This document shows positions 57,196 through 64,000 of a DNA stretch of 64,000 bases, in pieces. Origin of the DNA: Tritrichomonas musculus. Its lineage: Eukaryota; Parabasalia; Tritrichomonadida; Tritrichomonadidae. Made by a program: the position numbers and the translations under genes. Location: contig JAPFFF010000020.1 of NCBI GenBank assembly GCA_039105265.1, forward strand, positions 1,567,001 through 1,631,000. The letters run 5' to 3'. How positions within the stretch are numbered: the first letter of the stretch is position 1; the number at the start of each line of letters is the position of its first letter. A model generated the notes under the pieces. The model was not told where the DNA came from. It did no database searches and saw only the letters and a program-made list of their open reading frames with translations.

Positions 57196-57373
57196 AAAAA
57201 AACATAAGCGTATTATTTAATTTTTGATATTTATTAAGATGATGTCTAAATAAGATCTTTAAACTGTTGTATGTCAACATCTTAATTGAGAAATCAGGGG
57301 AAAAAAGAGAACATAAAAAGATTGATCTCCAAATAAAAAGAAAAGAAGTAAAAAATTTTAATTGAAGAAAAAA

Positions 57374-58333
57374 TTATTTGTTTTGTTGGGGAGGAGCAGC
57401 ATTTCCTTGTTGAGGAGGATACATTCCAGGCTGTTGTGGAGGATAGGATCCTTGTGGAGGCATTTGCTGCTGTTGATACATACCTTGTGGTGGCATCTGC
57501 TGTTGTGGATACATATTTTGTGGGGGCATTTGTGACCAATTTGGTGCATCAATGGGCAAAACTTGAATCTTTAATTTAATTTTTCCAGCACTCTTCACAC
57601 CATTTAATGGTGCCATATCATATTCGTTATCATAAATGTAGAAAGGCTGATATTGATAAATGGGAAGTGAGAGAACGGCAGATTCGATTTCTTTAGAATT
57701 ATATTTATCTCTAACAAGAATGCTGAGAAGATCGGTTGATGGGTTTGTAATTTCTACAGGAAAGTCTTCATTCCAAACAGGGTCTTTTGTGTTTTTCAAT
57801 TCTTTTGTTTTGAATCGAATTGATGGAGATCTTTCAAGTCCAATAAGAATGTATGGATTAAAGGTTTCTGACGGGTTTGCTTTGGCCATTCCTCTTATTC
57901 CTTGTATATTAACAACTATTTTGTAAAATATGAAAGGAATTTGAACAAATGGGCACATTTCTTCGTAAGCAAGATGGGAAACAATATGAATACGTGCAGC
58001 TTTTTTAACTTTTTTGGCTTTTTCAACAGTTATCCATTCATCTTTAACAATTCCTGGTTGAAAATCTTTGATTTTTCTTTGGATTGAGCCAATAAGTTCG
58101 CTCTTACCACCTGCATCGTGATCTTTGAGTTCAATTTTAACAAATTCAGATATGTTGATAACTTTAAGGTGCATTTGTTTTTCCCATTTTGGAGTATAGG
58201 TTTTGGACTTATATTCTGTTTGATCTTTTTCGTGCGACTCTGTTAAGTAAACTGAAACAAAAGGATCTGCTTTGCCAAAAGTATCCATTTTTGGGATATT
58301 GTCAGCTTCGATTATTCTCAAACTTAGCCTCAT
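57374..58333 (-). CDS. double C2-domain protein with PQ-rich tail
   Basis: 319 residues from the ATG at 58331-58333; a GTG lies six codons earlier. The first C2 domain (about 1-105) has MRLSLRIIEADNIPKMDTFGKADPFVSV and conserved Asp residues expected to bind calcium. A second C2-like fold covers about 130-265 (YKIVVNIQGIRGMAKANPSETFNPYILIGL). The tail is repeats of PPQ-x-MYPQQQM. C2 domains bind membrane phospholipids in a calcium-dependent way; such C2 plus Pro/Gln-tail proteins occur in trichomonads and could act in trafficking or adhesion (inference). The 3' end abuts the tRNA-Val with about 180 bases between. Confidence 0.88.
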   Translation of the reverse strand: MRLSLRIIEADNIPKMDTFGKADPFVSVYLTESHEKDQTEYKSKTYTPKWEKQMHLKVINISEFVKIELKDHDAGGKSELIGSIQRKIKDFQPGIVKDEWITVEKAKKVKKAARIHIVSHLAYEEMCPFVQIPFIFYKIVVNIQGIRGMAKANPSETFNPYILIGLERSPSIRFKTKELKNTKDPVWNEDFPVEITNPSTDLLSILVRDKYNSKEIESAVLSLPIYQYQPFYIYDNEYDMAPLNGVKSAGKIKLKIQVLPIDAPNWSQMPPQNMYPQQQMPPQGMYQQQQMPPQGSYPPQQPGMYPPQQGNAAPPQQNK

Positions 58334-58351
58334 TGTAAAAAATAATTTCAC

Positions 58352-58974
58352 ATTTTTTTTCTCAAATTTTTACTTTTTCTAATGAATTGAAATTTTCACA
58401 AGAATATAAATAATTTGTGAGTGATTATATTTTATTTCAACTTTTTCTGTGAAAAGCAAGTAAATGAGATTAAATAATTTCTCCATTTCGATAATAGAAA
58501 CCAAATTTAAAAAATAGATTTTTTTTTTTTTTTTTTTTTCACAACATTCATCCTTTATTAAATTGTGTGGTATGTAATATCCTTTTTTGAATTTATTGGA
58601 CTTCAATATACTTTTCCTGGTAAAAATGAAGAAAAATAAAATGTTATACTAGAAATGCCTAGAAATATTTGTTCCTAACAGAATTTTATAATTCCATTTA
58701 TGAGAGATCTTATTATTATCATTCATTAAAAAAATCTAAATATAATAAGATTACTGATTATAAAAAAAAAGAACTTAAAATATTATTATTCCTATTGTTT
58801 AATGAAAATGTGTATATAGTTTTTTTAACATTGGATAAAATCTCTGAAATTATTGAAGATACAAAAATTCACTTTTTCAGAGATTTTAAACAAATGAATT
58901 GATAACATTCATTCAATAATAATATCTTCATTCAATTAAAATTCAATGATACAAAAAAAATTTATTATTTTTTA
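58352..58974. other. spacer between divergent genes
   Basis: About 620 bases, with a T run near 58518. A plus-strand frame (58669-58902, TTG start) carries codon-biased but unidentifiable sequence (RSYYYHSLKKSKYNKI); I cannot support it as a gene. Confidence 0.4.
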
Positions 58975-60420
58975 ATGAATAAAGACATTAAGCCTCATCT
59001 AAATAAAGAAATAGGTTTCAAAAGAAGACATGGAACTATTACATATCCAGATAAAATTGGACAATACACAATAAAGAATACAATTGGTGAAGGATCATAC
59101 TCTTTAGTTAAACTAGTTTATCATGAATTAAACGATAAATACTATGCATGCAAAATTGTTCCAATTAACATGCTAAAAAAAAATAAACTTTATGAAAGAT
59201 TTGAATTAGAAATCAGAATATCCCAAATTATGAGACATCCAGGAGTTTCTGCCATTACAGATGTTTTGAAGGATGAATATAACTTCTATATATTTATGGA
59301 ATATTATCCAAATGGAAATCTAAACGATTATATCGTACAAAAGACAAGATTACCTGAAGAAGAAGCAAAAGCACTTATTTACCAATTATTTGATGCTTTA
59401 GAATATATAAACAGCCAAGGCGTGGCTCATCGAGATATAAAGCCTGACAATATTATTTTTGATAATAATGGTCATATTCGTTTAAGCGATTTTGGTCTTT
59501 CGCAATATGTTGGTGAAGATAATCTTGTAAAAACTGCTTGCGGTTCTCCATGCTATGTAAGTCCTGAAATAATTCGAGGAATTGAGTACGATGGATTCCT
59601 TTCAGATGCTTGGAGTTGCGGAGTTATACTTTATATGATGGTTACTGGGTGTTCTCCTTGGACAGAAAAAATAGTAAAAAACATGTTTCTTCAAATTCGA
59701 ATTGGAGATTATCAAATTCCTGATTTTGTTTCTAAGCAATGCGAAAGCCTTATATTAATGCTTCTTAGAGTAGATCCTAAAAAGAGAATAACAATTCAGG
59801 AAGCTAAAAGGCACACTTGGTTCAATATTAAATGCGAAGATGATGAAAAAAAACTATTAAATTATTCAATACCAATTCAATTTTTGAAATACCCTGCTGA
59901 ATTAATTGTTAATAATAATTTTGAAAAATTAAACAATAAGCCTCATGAATTACCATATGTATCAACCAAAAAAGTTGATGCTTACTTTAGACCTGATGAT
60001 GATGATGATGATTTGGATTACCATGTTAATAATATAAGTAATATTCATGCAATTAATAAAACGATGAAAAAAACAAAGTGCGACGTTTCATCACCCCAAT
60101 TTAAATTAACGGAGACAATCAAAATTTTGAGCAACTCAAAAAATAATCCAATCAAATTTAGAAGGAGGTTTTCAGATCAATATAATAGTCAAACTTTTGA
60201 TTTAGGAGCATCTCTGAGAAAGAGATCGAATTCAACAGGCAATTTGAATATCATTAAAAAATTAAAACTCAAAGATGGAAAAGTTGCTGTTTTTCATAAA
60301 GAGAATTCTGAAGTAATTATCAAAAAGAATTTGAATACCAACGAAAGCAAAAGCTCAGTTAAGAAAGTGAATGTTGATAAATTTAACCGTAAAAGTGCTC
60401 GCATTCCAAAACCTTTTTAA
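58975..60420 (+). CDS. CAMK/SNF1-like Ser/Thr protein kinase
   Basis: 481 residues from an ATG. The kinase domain (about 24-285) has IGEGSYSLVKLV, YACKIVP, the catalytic loop VAHRDIKPDN, LSDFGLSQ and CGSPCYVSPEII. The GSPCY and DAWSCGVILYMMVTGCSPW patterns fit the CAMKL group (AMPK/SNF1/MARK-like). All catalytic residues are present. The C-terminal 195 residues are low-complexity with an acidic run (DDDDDD) and basic Ser-rich motifs (RRRFSD, RKRSNSTG), plausible phosphorylation sites. Located about 140 bases before the tRNA-Lys gene on the opposite strand. Confidence 0.9.
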   Translation: MNKDIKPHLNKEIGFKRRHGTITYPDKIGQYTIKNTIGEGSYSLVKLVYHELNDKYYACKIVPINMLKKNKLYERFELEIRISQIMRHPGVSAITDVLKDEYNFYIFMEYYPNGNLNDYIVQKTRLPEEEAKALIYQLFDALEYINSQGVAHRDIKPDNIIFDNNGHIRLSDFGLSQYVGEDNLVKTACGSPCYVSPEIIRGIEYDGFLSDAWSCGVILYMMVTGCSPWTEKIVKNMFLQIRIGDYQIPDFVSKQCESLILMLLRVDPKKRITIQEAKRHTWFNIKCEDDEKKLLNYSIPIQFLKYPAELIVNNNFEKLNNKPHELPYVSTKKVDAYFRPDDDDDDLDYHVNNISNIHAINKTMKKTKCDVSSPQFKLTETIKILSNSKNNPIKFRRRFSDQYNSQTFDLGASLRKRSNSTGNLNIIKKLKLKDGKVAVFHKENSEVIIKKNLNTNESKSSVKKVNVDKFNRKSARIPKPF

Positions 60421-60556
60421 TATGAAATATATAAATATATATTATATTATTGAATTTAACTATTTGATGATTTTTAGGTAGTTTTATATAATCAATGAAA
60501 CTCCCAAACATCATTACCAGTCTTTCTGATATTAGAAAAAATAAAAGGAAAAAGTT

Positions 60557-60630
60557 AGCCTCCGGCGGGACTCGAACCCGCAACCCCAAGATTAAGAGTC
60601 TTATGCTCTAGCCGGTTGAGCTACGAAGGC
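60557..60630 (-). tRNA. tRNA-Lys (anticodon CTT)
   Basis: Minus-strand cloverleaf of 74 nt: acceptor GCCTTCG/CGGAGGC (one G-U pair), D arm with GCTC...GAGC, anticodon stem TAAGA/TCTTG, loop CTCTTAA with anticodon CTT, T arm GCGGG-TTCGAGT-CCCGC. The base after the acceptor (discriminator) reads T, unlike the usual G or A. A T5 run follows a few bases later, compatible with Pol III termination. Confidence 0.9.
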
Positions 60631-62025
60631 TACATCATATCAAATTTTTTTCGAATAAACTATTTTTTACTACTTCCTGAATTGTTATTCTCTTTTTAGG
60701 ATCTTCTCTAAGAAGCATTAATATTTTTTGTTTATCTTATAATATTTATCTTATAGTATTTAAATGAGATTTTTTAATTCAATTATTGAATTAAAATCCA
60801 GATCTTGATATGTTAAATGAAACAATTACAAAACTTCAGACCGTTTGCATATATGGAAGAATGCACGCTAATGTTTTTTTGAAGTAGTTAAATGTAGGCT
60901 AGGCCATATAAAATGCACAAGATATGTCACTGTTCAAAGAAAACACTACTCCAAGGTCTCCTGTCCTTTGACACAGTTCAATAAATGTTTCCAACTTTTT
61001 GATGTTGGATTAGTAAAGGGATCTTTCATTTTGGTGGTCCGGAATGGACTTTTTTATGGGAACATGAGCATGAGAAAGATATGTCCCAAATCTTTTTTTG
61101 TTGTTGCTATTCTATTTCCATTGCCAAACATTTATTTTAATTCTCCTGAAATGACAAAGTTGTTGAGCAAGCTTTCCAAATCAGAGATCCTATCTCTTCT
61201 TCACTAGTCCAGTTGTTTTTCTTTTCTAAGTGAATAATATCCAGAAGCTATTTTGCTTGATGTGGCCAAAATTGGCGATGTTGAGGAAGAAATTTCAATA
61301 GATGAACAAGATTTACCTAAACTCAATATTTTAATAGATGAACAAGAAAGTTTAAACTTTCAAAATTTGTAAAAAGTTACAATTGTAACATTGTTTTACC
61401 GTTTTTATTCAACCAAGTGCAGCAGGAAAAGTTTCTATTGCTCAAATTGAGCTTTTAAATAATTTGGAAAACTTATTACATCAATGATAATAATAAGTTT
61501 CGCTGCTGATTGAGACTCAGCTTATTCTAAGCTAGTCACTCAGACAATTTCACTAGGGGATTCAATAAAAAGGCCAATATTAGATTTTTTTTAACGCCAG
61601 AGAGGTATATGACATGAAATTTATGTAATTATTATTACTACCAATCACTGATTATCATATATTTTTTTTCAGATTTTTTCAGCATACCTTTGCTAAAAAC
61701 AAGCATAATTTTTTGATATATTTCCAAAAAGTGAGAAAAAATGATACAAAAATTTTTTTAAAACAATGATGATAACCTTTCTTAGCTTGGTTTATGTTCA
61801 TAGTTCATTACATCTCAGATAAAGCTGAAAGAGGGAAGAAATGGTTAAATAATTTCATGTTTCATGTTGATATAGTACTCATTTCAAGTTAGATATGGTA
61901 GTGGGTGTTTCACACCACACAACACACATGAAACTTACACTTTTGGTCTATTTTAATAACGAAAATGACAAAATGACAAACAAGAAGAAATGTCATAATT
62001 AACGTCTCGTGGCGCTTATGTTTTA
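60631..62025. other. intergenic region with coding debris
   Basis: No intact gene. Plus-strand pieces around 60990-61200 (DVGLVKGSFILVVRNGLFY) and 61257-61372 (DVAKIGDVEEEISIDEQDLP ... LNFQNL, stop) look codon-biased, in different frames and without starts. The source is not recognised. A small palindrome GGTGTTTCACACC is near 61905. Confidence 0.4.
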
Positions 62026-62445
62026 ATGTATATCGTCGCTGATGACAGTATTGTCGTTATTCATTTATTGATACAACAAATGATATTCATAAATTGTCAT
62101 TCATCAGATGATGCACAAATGAAATATAATTTATTGATATCACAAATGAAACGACTAACTGACCCAATCGATTACACACCAATACCAAAAGAATACGTGT
62201 TCTTCAGCGAAGATGTACAGCAAGACAATGACAGACCAAATAGATTTTATTTTAATTTGCCAGCTGATTGGTGCACTGCAGACAAAGGAGAGACAATTAT
62301 TGGTTTTCGTACAATATGGATGTCAACGAAACGTCGTAAATTAGAATTCAATATCAAAGTCAGAAAATATTTCAGAAATGATACATCGAAAGTGAGTCAA
62401 GTTGAATGTAATATTGTTTCATGGCTATCAACAGACAGGAAATGA
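62026..62445 (+). mobile_element. Polinton/Maverick-like capsid-protein fossil
   Basis: A 139-residue stretch whose pattern (PIPKEYVFF, FYFNLPADW, GETIIGFRTIWMSTKRRKLE, VSQVECNIVSWLS) resembles a capsid-like protein family carried by Maverick/Polinton elements in trichomonads. Only a piece of the expected gene is here; I see no other Polinton gene and no terminal repeats nearby. Fossil, broken, age not determinable from the window. Identification rests on memory of the family. Confidence 0.45.
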
Positions 62446-63445
62446 ATAAAATTATAACGATATTTGAAAAAAACTAGACGATACTGTCACGTTAAGATAA
62501 AACTAATATTGTGCAATAATAAAATAAATTAATAAAATGATTTAGCTGCCATGATGTTGATTGTTTAACTCGAATTCAATATTTTTGCTGTCACCAAATT
62601 GTTTTATTAAAAAATAAATGAATCTAAATCAAAATAATAATACAGTTAAATGATTCATAATGATAATAAAGCAACTTATAAAATAAGTTAGCTGTCATGA
62701 AGTTGATTCTAAATGTAAAATAAATAATAAAGTCAATGTTAATAGAAAATATATTACTAATTATGGAAACTTTTTCTAAATATTTTAAATATTTATTTGT
62801 TTATTTAAATATAAGACACAATTACAAAATATTATTAGATATTTAGATAAAAAAATTGAATGGATCAAAAACACGTTGATTTAAATCAATTCAAATCTAT
62901 AACAAAATAATTGAATGAAATAGACAAAAAGTTATAAGGAGAGCTAATTTATAAATAAGTATAACTTTATATTTTTATTAGTTAGAATATTATTTTATAT
63001 TATTAATATATTAAAATACTATTACAAATTAAAATAAAATAATAAAATGGCATTAACTGTTAGGTAATGAGAAAATTTTTTTTAGATTTCCATTTATATT
63101 TCATATTTTTTTATTTTTTATTTTGATATTTCATATTGGACGTATATATATATTTTAAAACATATTTTCAAATTGTAAAAGTAAGTGCAATCCAGTAATT
63201 CAAAAATTTTTACAATAATTAATACATATATATAAAAACAAATTCACTGAATTTTCCTGAAGATACATGTTCAAAACAATCTAGGCGACTAAAAAAACTA
63301 TTTCTATAAATAAGAGTTTAAAATTCCTTAAATTGGCCGGAAAAATAGACATTAAGTCACTTGGCATGAAATCCTAAGAAATTTCAAAATTTTTAAAACA
63401 TGACAAATACAAATATGACATCGATCAAAAAGTCATTTTAGATAA
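62446..63445. other. AT-rich intergenic region with a local duplication
   Basis: Two imperfect direct copies of a block with TTAGCTG[CT]CATGA[TA]GTTGATT occur near 62543 and 62688 (about 145 bases apart). Otherwise nothing recognised. Confidence 0.5.
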
Positions 63446-64000
63446 ATGATTGATAATGATATAGACACAATCGATATTGAAGACTTTGAAATATTAAAGA
63501 AAATCAGTCAAGGCTCTTTTGGGGAAGTTTTTAAAGTAAAACAAAAAAGCACAAATAAAATTTTCGCTGCAAAAACATTTCTAAAAAATATTGATATTAA
63601 CCCCGAATCAATATCCAATGAATTGCTCAATTTAATTCGAGAAGTCAATAACATGTCCAAATTAAATCATCCTTCAATTGTAAAATTTTGCGGATTTAGT
63701 TCAACCGACTTTAACGGTGAAAAGAAACCAGTTATTATATTAGAATATGTCCAAAACAAGACTCTTAACGAAATACTAGATTTAGAGAGAAGATCATTAT
63801 CAAAAGATGGTTGGGATGATACAAAAAAATTATCTTGCCTTTATGGTATTGCCAGTGGCATGAAATACTTGCACTCAAATAAAGTTTTACATCGTGATTT
63901 GAAATCATCTAATATATTAATGAATGAATATTTGTTCCCAGAAATCGCAGATTTTGGCCTTTCAAAAAATTGGCATTCAGATTCAATGAGCATGACAATG
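63446..64000 (+). CDS. TKL-like protein kinase, partial at right edge
   Basis: 185 codons from an ATG directly after an in-frame TAA; it runs off the window. Kinase motifs in order: ISQGSFGEVFKV glycine loop (about 20-31), FAAKTF with the ATP-binding Lys (about 43), an N-lobe helix with Glu (NLIREVNNMSKLNHPSIV), the catalytic loop VLHRDLKSSNILM (about 146-158) and ADFGLSK. All catalytic residues so far are intact. The N-terminal extension is only about 14 residues, so the kinase domain is at the protein start; what follows it is not visible. TKL group by the HRDLKSSN catalytic loop. Confidence 0.88.
   Translation, partial: MIDNDIDTIDIEDFEILKKISQGSFGEVFKVKQKSTNKIFAAKTFLKNIDINPESISNELLNLIREVNNMSKLNHPSIVKFCGFSSTDFNGEKKPVIILEYVQNKTLNEILDLERRSLSKDGWDDTKKLSCLYGIASGMKYLHSNKVLHRDLKSSNILMNEYLFPEIADFGLSKNWHSDSMSMTM

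Overview
The window looks like nuclear DNA of a parabasalid (trichomonad) protist, most probably a Tritrichomonas-type species. Base composition is very AT-rich, genes are single open frames, and I saw no copy of the known trichomonad intron signals (GTAYGT donor, ACTAACACACAG branch/acceptor). The gene families are trichomonad favourites: BspA-like LRR_5 proteins, DUF3447/ankyrin proteins, RCC1-kinase fusions, TKL-type kinases, short-signal-peptide surface proteins and a membrane-anchored subtilisin. Species assignment is inference.

Layout. 0-5.4 kb: a BspA-LRR gene running off the left edge behind its DUF3447 half, an ankyrin relic, and an RBR E3 ubiquitin ligase. 6.3-10 kb: a repeat-rich surface protein, a small inverted-repeat element and a frame-disrupted Myb gene. 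11.5-20 kb: a truncated kinase-Sel1-LRR gene, an RCC1 protein, truncated relics of a sugar transporter and a Rab GTPase, and a second DUF3447/LRR gene. 20.6-31.3 kb: a Ubl-vWA-UBC-U-box fusion protein, a MATE transporter, an inositol polyphosphate kinase, two abutting gene fragments and an ABCB-type half transporter. 31.3-36.5 kb: mainly mobile-element territory, including one inverted-repeat transposon inserted in another, each with a perfect 8-bp target duplication. 36.6-44 kb: two kinases with a kinase relic, a Q/N-rich protein and a GNAT acetyltransferase. 44.3-51.3 kb: a giant HECT E3 ligase and a RibD-like reductase of probable bacterial origin. 51.3-58.4 kb: a repeat-bearing intergenic stretch, the subtilisin, a tRNA-Val and a C2-domain protein. 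59-64 kb: a CAMK-like kinase, a tRNA-Lys, a Polinton-like capsid fossil and a TKL kinase cut by the right edge.

Functional themes. Ubiquitin conjugation is represented by three mechanistic E3 classes (RBR, U-box fused to an E2, HECT), plus a Ubl relic. Signalling kinases are abundant. Several genes lack one end (kinase-Sel1-LRR, transporter, Rab, LRR-kinase, TM tail, Ubl), so the region reads as expanded, recombining paralogous families interspersed with relics and short DNA transposons. The strongest candidate for something new is the single polypeptide joining an intact-looking E2 and a U-box E3 behind a vWA domain (20673-23918).

Method note: several long frames begin upstream of the first ATG with GTG or TTG. 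I have moved starts to the first in-frame ATG where one exists, and said so where none does.
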